This document shows positions 1-8,023 of a stretch of DNA of 16,888 nucleotides, one piece after another; the first letter of the stretch is position 1, and every line of letters begins with the position of its first letter. The notes beneath the pieces were generated by a model. It was not told where the DNA came from and made no database searches. It saw only the letters and a list, made by a program, of their open reading frames with translations. Origin of the DNA: Pseudomonadota bacterium (GTDB taxonomy: Bacteria > Pseudomonadota > Gammaproteobacteria > Xanthomonadales > Xanthomonadaceae); assembly GCA_023388955.1 (NCBI GenBank), contig JAEWFH010000076.1, positions 1 to 16,888 on the forward strand. Reading direction: 5' to 3'. The position numbers were made by a program, and so were the translations under genes.

Positions 1-28
1 CCGGGCGAACCACGCCACATGCACCACC

Positions 29-53
29 AGCGGCCGCCTACGGGCGGCCGCTT
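29..53 (+). terminator. Strong GC hairpin, probable terminator of an upstream gene
   Basis: A perfect 10-bp inverted repeat (29-38 with 43-52) encloses the tetraloop TACG closed by a C-G pair, which is the exceptionally stable UNCG class of RNA tetraloop. It is followed on the plus strand by a short, weak T-rich stretch (TTCATTT), so it looks like an intrinsic terminator for a gene ending left of the window. The first 28 bases contain no plus-strand stop codon, so the gene it would terminate cannot be identified. On the minus strand no T-run follows the stem. Confidence 0.55.
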
Positions 54-153
54 CATTTGCGTAGCGGGCTTCGGAAGGGGCCGCGGCTGGGAGCCGGCTG
101 CTGCGAGGGGGGTGCTCCGCCCTCCTGACGACATCCTGTCTTCAAGTCGGGCC

Positions 154-173
154 GTGGGCCATCCATGGCCCAC
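154..173. repeat. Perfect 8-bp inverted repeat with 4-base loop
   Basis: GTGGGCCA at 154-161 is the exact reverse complement of TGGCCCAC at 166-173, with TCCA between. No T-run follows on either strand, so it is a poor intrinsic terminator. It lies about 150 bp upstream of the putative promoter of the lipoprotein gene. It could be an RNA hairpin or a protein-binding dyad; the sequence does not decide. Confidence 0.4.
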
Positions 174-324
174 TCTCCGCACCCCCCTCACAGCATCCGT
201 CTCCCATCACGATCCCTCCTGTCGGGGGCTTGGTCGTGGCTTCGGATGCATCGCCGTGGCTGCGGGACGTGCGTCCTGGAGAAGAGCGGCGTCGCCAGGC
301 CCCGTGTGCGTGAGAATGACTTCG

Positions 325-330
325 TACAAT
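325..330 (+). promoter_or_regulatory. Possible -10 element for the lipoprotein gene
   Basis: TACAAT matches the sigma-70 -10 consensus at five of six positions. It would start transcription near 337 and give a leader of about 20 bases that contains the GGGGA ribosome-binding site. No recognisable -35 lies 16-18 bases upstream and there is no extended TGn motif, so the call is weak. Confidence 0.3.
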
Positions 331-346
331 GGGCCGTCGACCTTAT

Positions 347-351
347 GGGGA
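347..351 (+). promoter_or_regulatory. Ribosome binding site GGGGA that decides the lipoprotein start
   Basis: GGGGA lies 5 bases ahead of the ATG at 357. It overlaps the alternative in-frame ATG at 345, so it can only serve the downstream start. The protein from 357 begins with a compact lipoprotein signal. Confidence 0.5.
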
Positions 352-356
352 TCTCC

Positions 357-1088
357 ATGAAGCTGCGCACCGCAATCCTGTGCACCGCCATCACCCTCGG
401 CCTCGCCGCCTGCCAGCCGGCTGCCGATCCCGAGGCCGAGCGCGCCCGCCAGGCCGCCGCCGCCGAACAGGCGGCCGCTGACATGGCCCGCCAGTTCGAG
501 GAGAACTACGACGCCGAAAACTGGCAGCTGGCCAAGGCGCACGGCGACGTGCTGCTGTCGCAGTACCCGGAGAGCGAGGCCGCGGCCTCGATCAAGGAGC
601 GCCACGCCGATGCCGCCCGGCGGGCGAACGACATCCGCGAGGACGAGCGCACCGCCGCCCTGTGGGCCTACCAGCGTGAGCCGCAGGCCAGTGGCGGCGC
701 ACAGATCTCCGCGGCGATCTACGGGAAGGACAACGTCCGGACCGACGACGGCAGCGCCCGGCCGGTGCGCCTGATCTTCCGCGACCATCCGGAGTGGGGC
801 ACCAGCGCCTACCTGACGCTGGAGACCGGCGACTTCGACTGCTACTCCGGCTGCCACCTGAAGGTCACCCTGGACGATGCCGAGCCGGTCACCATGGACG
901 GCAGCCGCCCGGACACCGATGAGGCGATCGCCATGTTCATCGAGGACGAGAAGGCGCTGTGGCGGCACGCCATCGCCGCCGACGTGCTCAGCATCGAGTT
1001 CCCGGTGAAGGCCGGTGGCACCCGCACCGCGGTGTTCGAGACGCGGGGGCTGGATCCTTCCAGGCTGCCCAAGTGGCCGCAGGAATAA
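357..1088 (+). CDS. Uncharacterised outer-membrane lipoprotein
   Basis: This is a 243-residue secreted lipoprotein of unknown function. The first 19 residues form a lipoprotein signal with lipobox LAAC (Cys19). The +2 residue is Gln, not Asp, so the Lol pathway would send it to the outer membrane. Residues about 25-50 are Ala/Glu-rich and helical. Residues about 52-95 resemble one TPR/BamD-like helix pair (spaced Ala and Gly, LLSQYPES, then further Ala). The C-terminal part (about 115-240) looks beta-rich and contains Cys162-x3-Cys166 in DCYSGC, which may form a disulfide. The start was chosen for the signal peptide and the GGGGA site; in-frame starts at 165 and 345 would bury the signal. The gene stands alone between the hairpin region and the REP-like doublet and converges on the kinase gene. 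I recognise similar hypothetical proteins in xanthomonads but no assigned function. Confidence 0.85.
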   Translation: MKLRTAILCTAITLGLAACQPAADPEAERARQAAAAEQAAADMARQFEENYDAENWQLAKAHGDVLLSQYPESEAAASIKERHADAARRANDIREDERTAALWAYQREPQASGGAQISAAIYGKDNVRTDDGSARPVRLIFRDHPEWGTSAYLTLETGDFDCYSGCHLKVTLDDAEPVTMDGSRPDTDEAIAMFIEDEKALWRHAIAADVLSIEFPVKAGGTRTAVFETRGLDPSRLPKWPQE

Positions 1089-1100
1089 TCTTGCGGCGTT

Positions 1101-1203
1101 GTAGGGCGCAATAGGCGGAACGCCGTATTGCGCCGCATGTGTCGGTTCGTCGTCGTTTGCCGTCCGGCGCAATACGCCGCCGGCGGCGGCTATTGCGCCC
1201 TAC
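1101..1203. repeat. REP-like inverted doublet between convergent genes
   Basis: Two imperfect palindromic units face each other. The outer arms are exact: GTAGGGCGCAATAG at 1101-1114 and its reverse complement at 1190-1203. The inner arms GTATTGCGCC (1125-1134) and GGCGCAATAC (1166-1175) also pair. Each unit can fold alone (GGCGCAATA with TATTGCGCC), and the two can fold together into one long stem. This is the layout of REP doublets/REPINs, and GGGCGCAATA-type palindromes are familiar as dispersed intergenic repeats in Xanthomonadaceae. The element starts 12 bp after the lipoprotein stop and ends 6 bp before the kinase stop, so it may also act as a two-way transcript end. Confidence 0.75.
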
Positions 1204-1209
1204 GCGCCC

Positions 1210-2142
1210 TCAGAGGTCGTAGCCGAACTGCTCCCGGAACTCCGCGGCGAACTCGTCATAGGTGAACCGCTGGTTCTGCGTGCCGTGGTGCTCGACCTTC
1301 AACGCGCCCATCAGGTTGCCGATGCGGCCGATGGTCGGCCAGTCGAAGCCGCGCAGGATGCCGAAGATCAGTCCGGCGCGGAACGCGTCGCCGCAGCCGG
1401 TGGGGTCGGTGATCGCGCGCTCGCGCGCCGGCGGGATGTCATGGGTTTCGCCGTCGGCGTGGATCACCGCGCCCTTGGGGCCGCGGGTGGCGATGTAGGC
1501 CTTCACCTTGCCGGCGATTTCCGCCTCGCTCCAGCCGGTGCGCTCGGCCAGGAGGTTGGACTCGTAGTCGTTGACGGTGACGTAGTCGGCCTGTTCGATG
1601 AAGGCGCGCAGCTCGGCGCCGTTGAACAGCGGCATCGCCTGGCCGGGATCGAAGATGAAGGGGATGCCGGCCTCGGCGAACTCGCGGGCGTTCTGGATCA
1701 TGCCCTCGTAGCCGTCGGGGCTGACGATGCCGATGTCCACGTTGGGCACGTCGCGCGCGTGGTTCTCGTGCGAGCGCTCCATCGCGCCGGGATGGAAGGC
1801 GGTGATCTGGTTGTTGTCCAGGTCGGTGGTGATGAAGGCCTGCGGGGTGAACAGGCCCGGGATCTCGCGCACCCGGGACAGCTCGATGCCCTCGCGCTGG
1901 AAGTGCGCGCGGTAGGGACCGAAGTCCTCGCCGACGGTCGCCATCGGGATCGGGTCGCCGCCCAGCAGCTTGAGGTTGTAGGCGATGTTGCCGGCGCAGC
2001 CGCCGAACTCGCGGCGCATGCGCGGCACGTGGAATGAGACGTTCAGCAGGTGGACCTTGTCCGGCAGGATGTGGTTCTTGAACTGGTCCTGGAACACCAT
2101 GATGGTGTCGTAGGCCAGCGAGCCGCAGATCAGGGCTGACAT
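1210..2142 (-). CDS. PfkB-family kinase, adenosine kinase-like
   Basis: This 310-residue cytoplasmic kinase belongs to the PfkB/ribokinase family, which phosphorylates sugars or nucleosides with ATP. The N-terminal family signature is FGGCAGNIAYNLKLLGG (about 46-62). The C-terminal anion-hole signature is DPTGCGDAF, with the expected catalytic base Asp252. The opening (GSLAYDTIM), the LLNVSFHV stretch, FHPGAM, the NDYE motif and the TDPTG-GDAFRAG ending closely parallel M. tuberculosis adenosine kinase Rv2202c as I recall it, so adenosine is the best substrate guess; a sugar cannot be excluded. The start at 2142 gives the canonical N-terminus and has GGAG (2152-2155) 9 bases upstream. The same frame is open to 2250, but the added residues are Arg/Pro-rich and run past a likely -10 box. 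It is divergent from mreB. Confidence 0.88.
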   Translation of the reverse strand: MSALICGSLAYDTIMVFQDQFKNHILPDKVHLLNVSFHVPRMRREFGGCAGNIAYNLKLLGGDPIPMATVGEDFGPYRAHFQREGIELSRVREIPGLFTPQAFITTDLDNNQITAFHPGAMERSHENHARDVPNVDIGIVSPDGYEGMIQNAREFAEAGIPFIFDPGQAMPLFNGAELRAFIEQADYVTVNDYESNLLAERTGWSEAEIAGKVKAYIATRGPKGAVIHADGETHDIPPARERAITDPTGCGDAFRAGLIFGILRGFDWPTIGRIGNLMGALKVEHHGTQNQRFTYDEFAAEFREQFGYDL

Positions 2143-2217
2143 TCGGTCGCACTCCGGTGGCCGCGGGCGGTGCGCGGCGGGACTACAGGCGGGGCAGGGG
2201 CGGGCCGGCAGGGCACG

Positions 2218-2227
2218 GCGCATGCGC
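2218..2227. repeat. 10-bp perfect palindrome in the kinase-mreB gap
   Basis: GCGCATGCGC reads the same on both strands. It lies in the predicted kinase leader, just downstream of the minus-strand -10 box. It might be an operator half or a chance event; nothing else supports a role. Confidence 0.25.
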
Positions 2228-2237
2228 AAACCGGTGG

Positions 2238-2243
2238 ATTCTA
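2238..2243 (-). promoter_or_regulatory. Possible -10 element for the kinase gene
   Basis: Read on the minus strand the hexamer is TAGAAT, five of six consensus bases. The best -35 candidate is poor (CTGGCC at 2262-2267, 18-base spacer). Transcription would begin near 2231, about 90 bases before the ATG at 2142. That fits the internal start and argues against an upstream extension of the protein. Confidence 0.4.
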
Positions 2244-2330
2244 CCGCCACCGGGCAGTGCGGGCCAGCGCGGCGGCCCGTCCGGCCGGTGCCGTGACGGG
2301 GCGCAAATCGCCGCAGGACGTTGATTCTCC

Positions 2331-3445
<1,115 letters not shown>

Positions 3446-3468
3446 CCGGCCTTCTCGACCCCGGCCGG
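3446..3468 (+). promoter_or_regulatory. Hairpin directly after the mreB stop codon
   Basis: CCGGCC (3446-3451) pairs with GGCCGG (3463-3468) across an 11-base loop. It begins at the first base after the mreB TAA and has no T-run, so a partial attenuator or mRNA 3'-end stabiliser is more likely than a full terminator. Confidence 0.4.
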
Positions 3469-3496
3469 AGCCGCTTCCACCCGACCACTGAGCACC

Positions 3497-4381
3497 GTGC
3501 CCTCCCTAGGCGTCAACAGCCCCAACCGCCAAGGCGAAGTCGTCGCCACCCTCCGGCTCCTGGGCTACCTGGCCCTGGCGGTGGTGCTGATCGTGCTCGA
3601 CCACCGCGGTGGCTGGCTGGGCACCGTCCGTGACCAGGCCGCGCTCGCGGTGCAGCCGCTGTGGGTGGTGGCCGGGTGGCCGGGGCAGGCGGTGCGCCGG
3701 GTCTACGACGATGCCGGCACCCTGGCCCAGCTGACCGCCGAGAACGAAAACCTGCGCAACGAGCTGCTGGTCAGCAGCGCCCGCATCACCCGCCTGCAGA
3801 CCCTGGCCGACGACAACGCACGCTTGCGCGCCCTGCTCGGGGCGGCGCAGAGCGGGGGCCTGGACGTGCAGTTGGCGCCGATCCTGGACATCGACCTGGA
3901 CCCGGCGCGGCAGCGGCTGGTGCTCGATGCCGGCAGCAACCAGGGGGTGCGTAGCGGCCAGAGCGTGCTCGACGCCGGCGGGTTGGTCGGACAGGTGATC
4001 CAGGTGCAGCCGCTGCACTCGGTCGCCCTGCTGCTGACCGATCCTTCCCATGCGGTGCCGGTGATGGTGGCCCGCAGCCAGGTGCGGCTGGTCGCCTACG
4101 GCGAGGGCCGCAGCGACCTGCTGCGGATCCCCGGCATCCCGCTGTCGACCGACGTGCAGGTGGGCGACGAGCTGGTGACCTCGGGCCTGGGCGGACGCTT
4201 TCCCGCCGGGTTCCCGGTCGGCACGCTGACCGGGCTGCAGCCCGACGAGAGCCGGGCCTTCCTGGTCGGCGAGGTCAGGCCGGCGGCGCGCCTGGACCGC
4301 GGGCGCGACGTGCTGCTGCTGCGCCAGGTTCCCGCCCCACCGCCTCTCGATGACGCGGTGCCGGTGGAGGACGCCCCGTGA
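3497..4381 (+). CDS. mreC: Rod shape-determining protein MreC
   Basis: MreC is a bitopic inner-membrane protein whose periplasmic part binds PBP2 and activates the RodA-PBP2 synthase. The 294 residues show a short cytoplasmic start, one membrane helix (about 20-35, LLGYLALAVVLIVL), a coiled coil (about 75-115, with AENENLRNELL and ADDNARLRALL), then the two-barrel periplasmic domain. The latter shows family stretches such as VLDAGSNQGVRSGQSVLDAGGLVGQV and VGDELVTSGLGGRFPAGFPVG. The tail is acidic and Pro-rich. The start is GTG at 3497 with no obvious Shine-Dalgarno sequence; it gives a normal N-terminus. Its TGA overlaps the mreD GTG (GTGA), indicating translational coupling. Confidence 0.96.
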   Translation: MPSLGVNSPNRQGEVVATLRLLGYLALAVVLIVLDHRGGWLGTVRDQAALAVQPLWVVAGWPGQAVRRVYDDAGTLAQLTAENENLRNELLVSSARITRLQTLADDNARLRALLGAAQSGGLDVQLAPILDIDLDPARQRLVLDAGSNQGVRSGQSVLDAGGLVGQVIQVQPLHSVALLLTDPSHAVPVMVARSQVRLVAYGEGRSDLLRIPGIPLSTDVQVGDELVTSGLGGRFPAGFPVGTLTGLQPDESRAFLVGEVRPAARLDRGRDVLLLRQVPAPPPLDDAVPVEDAP

Positions 4382-4863
4382 GCCGCCGCGTACCCGCCTG
4401 GCTGCTGCCGGCCAGCGTACTGGTGGCGATCGTGCTCGGCCTGCTGCCGCTGCCGGAGCTGCTGCAGCCACTGCGCCCGTACTGGCTCGCGCTGGTGGTG
4501 GCGTACTGGTTGATCGAGCACCCCGACCGCGCCGGGCTGGGCCTGGCGTTTGCCTGCGGGCTGCTGGCGGACCTGGCCTTTGGCAGCCTGCTGGGCGAGC
4601 AGGCGCTGCGGCTGGTGGTGATGGCCTTCATCATCCAGCGCTTCCGTGCCCGGCTGCGCTTCTTCCCGGCGTGGCAGCAGGCATTGGCGATCGGCGGGTT
4701 GCTGCTCAACGACCGCATCGTCGACGCTGCGGTCAACATGGCGCTTGGCCTGCCGCTGGTGCCGACCCTGTCCTGGCTGGGGCCGCTGACCGGCATGCTG
4801 TTGTGGCCGCCGGTGTTCTGGGTGCTGGACGCGATGCGCCTGGGCACCTGGCGCAGGGGTTGA
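4378..4863 (+). CDS. mreD: Rod shape-determining membrane protein MreD
   Basis: MreD is a small polytopic inner-membrane partner of MreC in the elongasome. The 161 residues match the usual size of about 160. They are strongly hydrophobic, with about five predicted membrane segments (for example around 8-27, 35-45, 50-67 and 120-150). The short basic loop FRARLRFFPAWQQAL and the polar LLLNDRIVDAAVN stretch are typical of the family. Identification rests on size, hydropathy and position between mreC and mrdA, since MreD diverges fast in sequence. The start is a GTG overlapping the mreC stop. The stop is 3 bases before the mrdA ATG. Confidence 0.93.
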   Translation: MSRRVPAWLLPASVLVAIVLGLLPLPELLQPLRPYWLALVVAYWLIEHPDRAGLGLAFACGLLADLAFGSLLGEQALRLVVMAFIIQRFRARLRFFPAWQQALAIGGLLLNDRIVDAAVNMALGLPLVPTLSWLGPLTGMLLWPPVFWVLDAMRLGTWRRG

Positions 4864-4866
4864 GCG

Positions 4867-6816
4867 ATGCGCGGGCGCCGGCTCAAGAACCTCCACCAGG
4901 AAGCCGCCGGGTTCCGCCGCCGCGCCTGGATCGCCCTGGCCGGGGTGGTGCTGGGGCTGGGCGGGCTGGCGGCCTGGTATTTCCACCTGCAGGTGGTCCG
5001 CCATGACGAGTTCGCCACCCGCTCCGAGCAGAACCGCATCAAGCTGCGGCCGGTGGTGCCCGGGCGCGGGCTGATCTACGACCGCCAGGGCCGGGTGCTG
5101 GCCGACAACGTGCCGGCCTGGCGCCTGGAGGTGACCCTGGGCGAGGCCGGCGACCCGGCCGGCTGGCTGCCGGAGCTGGCTGGCCTGGTGGAACTCACCC
5201 CCGAGGACATCGATGCCTTCCACAAGGCCAGGCGCGGCGTGCCCGGATTCCGCGCGGTGCCGTTGAAGATGCGCCTGGACGAGGCGGAGGTGGCGCGTTT
5301 CGCGGTCGAGCGCTGGCGCTTCCCGGGGGTCGAGGTGGTGTCCTACCTCAACCGGCGTTACCTGCATGGCGAGCTGTTCGCCCACGTGATCGGCTACGTC
5401 GGCCGGGTCGACGAGGACGACCAGGCCAGCCTGGGGCCGGACATCGCCAACTTCAGCCATACCGGAAAGACCGGCCTGGAGCGCTCCTATGAGTCCGCGT
5501 TGCGCGGCCGGGTCGGGCACGAGCAGGTGGAAACCAACGTCGACGGCCGGCCGATGCAGGTGATCGGGCGCGAGCCGGCGGTACCCGGTGCCGACCTGCG
5601 GCTGTCGCTGGACCTGGACCTGCAGCGGGCGATGGTGGCCGCCTTCGGCGAGCAGGAAGGCTCGGCGGTGGCGATCGATCCCGCCACCGGGCAGGTGCTG
5701 GCCATGGTCAGCCTGCCGTCCTACGACACCAACCTGTTCGTCAACGGCATCTCCCATGCCGACTACGACGCGTTGACCTCCAATCCCTCGCGCCCGCTGT
5801 TCAACCGCAACGTGCTGGGCGGCGGCCCGCCCGGGTCGGTGGTCAAGCCGATGATCGCGCTGGCCGGACTGGACTACGGCCTGCGCACCCCGGAGCAGCG
5901 CTATTTCTCCAGTGGCGAGTTCCACATCCCCGGCCAGTCGCGCGGCTACCGCGACGCCTCGCGCGGCGGCCATGGCTGGCACGACCTGCGCGACTCGATC
6001 GCCTGGTCGGTCAACACCTACTACTACCAGCTCGCCCTGGACATGGGCATCGACCGGCTGGCGGAAGCGATGCACCGCTTCGGCTTCGGCGAAAAGACCG
6101 GCATCGACCTGGTGGGCGAGAGCACCGGTTCGGTGCCCTCGCGGGACTACAAGCGCTCGGTCAGCACCGAGCCCTGGTACCCCGGCGAGACGGTCATCGC
6201 CGGCATCGGCCAGGGGTACTGGGTGACCACCGCGCTGCAACTGGTGCGGGCCACCGCGGCGATTGCCGATGGCGGGCGCCTGCACGGGCTGCGGCTGGTG
6301 GAGGCGCGCCGGGACGGCTACGGCGCACCCTGGCGCGAGCTGGACCCGACCCCGGTGGGCCAGGCCAGCGACGATCCGGCGCACGTGAAGGTGGTGCAGG
6401 AGGGGATGGTGCAGACCATGCACGGCGCCCGCGGCACCGGCCGCCGCAGCGCGGCTGGCGCGGAGTACACCATCGCCGGCAAGACCGGCACCGCGCAGCG
6501 CTCCAGTCGCCGGGGCAATGTCAGTGCCGACCCGCGTTCGCTCCCCTATCACCTGCGCCACACCGCGCTGTTCGTCGGTTACGCACCGGCCGAGGATCCG
6601 CGGATCGCGGTGGCGGTGATGGTCGAGCACGGCGGCTACGGTGGCAGCGCCGCCGCCCCGATCGCCCGCCAGGTCTTCGACGCCTGGTTGCTGGGGAAGA
6701 TGCCCGAGGGCGTCGAGCCGCTTCCCGGCGAGGACCCCGGGGCGGTCGACGGAGCTCCGGTGGATGCGGAGGCGCCCGCGGAAGACGAACCCGCGACGCC
6801 GGAGGCCGGTGCATGA
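4867..6816 (+). CDS. mrdA: Peptidoglycan transpeptidase PBP2
   Basis: PBP2 is the class B penicillin-binding protein that cross-links new lateral wall and partners RodA. The 649 residues comprise a short cytoplasmic start, one membrane helix (about 20-38), a non-catalytic dimerisation/pedestal domain (about 60-240) and the transpeptidase domain (about 265-610). All three active-site motifs are present: Ser324-V-V-Lys327 in PPGSVVKP, Ser381-V-Asn383 in SVNTYYYQ, and Lys539-Thr-Gly in KTGTAQ. RGLIYDRQGRVLADN near the membrane is the usual PBP2 opening. The last 35 residues are acidic and Pro/Ala-rich, longer than I would expect for the family. The ATG follows the mreD stop by 3 bases. The TGA overlaps the rodA ATG. 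Confidence 0.97.
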   Translation: MRGRRLKNLHQEAAGFRRRAWIALAGVVLGLGGLAAWYFHLQVVRHDEFATRSEQNRIKLRPVVPGRGLIYDRQGRVLADNVPAWRLEVTLGEAGDPAGWLPELAGLVELTPEDIDAFHKARRGVPGFRAVPLKMRLDEAEVARFAVERWRFPGVEVVSYLNRRYLHGELFAHVIGYVGRVDEDDQASLGPDIANFSHTGKTGLERSYESALRGRVGHEQVETNVDGRPMQVIGREPAVPGADLRLSLDLDLQRAMVAAFGEQEGSAVAIDPATGQVLAMVSLPSYDTNLFVNGISHADYDALTSNPSRPLFNRNVLGGGPPGSVVKPMIALAGLDYGLRTPEQRYFSSGEFHIPGQSRGYRDASRGGHGWHDLRDSIAWSVNTYYYQLALDMGIDRLAEAMHRFGFGEKTGIDLVGESTGSVPSRDYKRSVSTEPWYPGETVIAGIGQGYWVTTALQLVRATAAIADGGRLHGLRLVEARRDGYGAPWRELDPTPVGQASDDPAHVKVVQEGMVQTMHGARGTGRRSAAGAEYTIAGKTGTAQRSSRRGNVSADPRSLPYHLRHTALFVGYAPAEDPRIAVAVMVEHGGYGGSAAAPIARQVFDAWLLGKMPEGVEPLPGEDPGAVDGAPVDAEAPAEDEPATPEAGA

Positions 6817-7925
6817 ACGTACTGTTGCGCTGGCTGCTCGACCTGGTGCTGCGGGTGTTGCGCACCGTCGACCTGCCCCTGCTGGGTGCCCTGTTGGCGT
6901 TGATGGGCATCGGCCTGGCGGTGCTGTACAGCGCCAGCGGCCAGTCCACCGCCATGGTCACCGCCCAGGGGCTGCGCTATGGCGTGGGGCTGGCGGCGAT
7001 GTGGGCACTGTCGAGGCTGCCGCCGACCCAGCTGCGCAACTGGACGCCATTGGTCTACGTCGCCTCGCTGGTGCCGCTGGCGCTGGTGCTGGTGGTGGGG
7101 ACCGGCCGCCACGGCAGCCACTGGCTGAACCTGGGCGTGTTCTATTTCCAGCCTGCCGAGGTGCTCAAGCTGAGCCTGCCGATGATGGTGGCCTGGTATC
7201 TCAACAACCAGCCCCTGCCGCCGCGCCTGCCGGTGGTGCTCGCGGCGGGCCTGCTGATCGGGCTGCCGACCGGCCTGGTGCTGCTGCAGCCGGACTTCGG
7301 CACCGCGATGCTGGTGGGCATCAGCGGTGCCTTCGTGCTGTACCTGGCCGGGCTGTCGTGGTGGTGGTTCATCGCCGCGGCCGGCGGCGTTGCGGCGGCG
7401 GCGCCGGTGGCCTGGTTCTGGCTGCTGCGGCCCTACCAGAAGGACCGGATCCTGACCTTCCTGGATCCCGAGCGCGATCCGCTGGGCGCGGGCTGGAACA
7501 TCATCCAGAGCCGGATCGCCATCGGCGGGGGCGGGCTCGACGGCAAGGGCTGGGGCGAGGGCACCCAGTCGCACCTGAACTACATCCCCGAGCACACCAC
7601 CGACTTCATCTTCGCGGTGCTCAGCGAGGAGTTCGGCTGGATCGGCGTGGTCGTCACGCTGGGCCTGTACCTGTTCGTGGTGGGCCGCTGCCTGTGGGTC
7701 GCGGCGGAGGCCCGCGACGGCTATTCGCGCCTGCTGGCCGGGGCGCTGGGCCTGTCGTTCTGCGTCTATGTGCTGGTCAACGGCGGCATGGTCGCCGGCC
7801 TGCTGCCGGTGGTGGGCGTGCCGATGCCGCTGCTGAGCTACGGGGGGACTTCGGCGGTGTCGCTGCTGGCCGGGCTCGGCGTGGTGATGGCGGTGCGCGC
7901 CCACCGCCCGGTGCACCAGCGCTGA
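6813..7925 (+). CDS. rodA: Lipid II glycosyltransferase RodA (SEDS family)
   Basis: RodA polymerises lipid II into glycan strands in the inner membrane and works as a complex with PBP2. The 370 residues equal the E. coli length. About ten membrane segments are visible. The SEDS signature covers about residues 235-275: GWNIIQSRIAIGGGGLDGKGWGEGTQS then PEHTTDFIFAVLSEEFG. Asp264 in TTDFIF aligns with the essential Asp262 of E. coli. The last loop and helix, PVVGVPMPLLSYGGTSAVS, is the other family hallmark. The ATG overlaps the mrdA stop (ATGA) and has GGAGG at 6801-6805, seven bases upstream. About 98 bases of spacer follow before mltB, and that spacer contains a promoter, so rodA probably ends the first transcription segment. 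Confidence 0.97.
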   Translation: MNVLLRWLLDLVLRVLRTVDLPLLGALLALMGIGLAVLYSASGQSTAMVTAQGLRYGVGLAAMWALSRLPPTQLRNWTPLVYVASLVPLALVLVVGTGRHGSHWLNLGVFYFQPAEVLKLSLPMMVAWYLNNQPLPPRLPVVLAAGLLIGLPTGLVLLQPDFGTAMLVGISGAFVLYLAGLSWWWFIAAAGGVAAAAPVAWFWLLRPYQKDRILTFLDPERDPLGAGWNIIQSRIAIGGGGLDGKGWGEGTQSHLNYIPEHTTDFIFAVLSEEFGWIGVVVTLGLYLFVVGRCLWVAAEARDGYSRLLAGALGLSFCVYVLVNGGMVAGLLPVVGVPMPLLSYGGTSAVSLLAGLGVVMAVRAHRPVHQR

Positions 7926-8006
7926 GTGGATGAACGCCGGCTGAGGGGCGGGTCGGGGGCGGTGCCGACCAGGTCCGCCGGGGGTTCAGGTCGCCCGCGG
8001 GGAGCA

Positions 8007-8015
8007 TGCTACCCT
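8007..8015 (+). promoter_or_regulatory. Extended -10 promoter element for mltB
   Basis: TGC-TACCCT (TG at 8007-8008, hexamer 8010-8015) has the same TGC-TA layout as the mreB promoter. No good -35 is present; TTCAGG at 7985-7990 would need a 19-base spacer. Transcription would begin near 8022, only about two bases before the ATG at 8024, which implies a near-leaderless mRNA. Confidence 0.4.
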
Positions 8016-8023
8016 CGCCCGCG

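Larger units (their letters stand above)
53..356. other. About 300 bp with no supportable gene
   Basis: Open frames exist here on both strands, but their translations are Arg/Ala/Pro-rich and look like nothing known, as expected by chance in 70% G+C DNA. The frame that runs into the lipoprotein gene could be extended to base 165, but that would place about 64 residues ahead of a textbook lipoprotein signal. What can be seen is a perfect 8-bp inverted repeat at 154-173 and a possible -10 hexamer at 325-330. Confidence 0.5.

Noticed and set aside
165..356. N-terminal extension of the lipoprotein to 165 (or 345)
   Set aside because: It would bury the lipobox signal about 80 residues into the protein, and GGGGA at 347-351 serves only the ATG at 357.
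2143..2250. N-terminal extension of the kinase to 2250
   Set aside because: The added residues are Arg/Pro-rich, the canonical PfkB N-terminus begins at 2142 with a GGAG site, and the likely -10 box lies inside the extension.
4096..6630. Long minus-strand open frame (about 844 codons) opposite mreC-mrdA
   Set aside because: Low-complexity His/Arg/Gln-rich translation with no family features. The plus strand carries three well-supported genes.
8006..8023. ATG at 8006 as the mltB start
   Set aside because: GGGGAG is one base away, too close for use, and the added six residues do not improve the signal peptide. The codon also lies within the putative -10 region.
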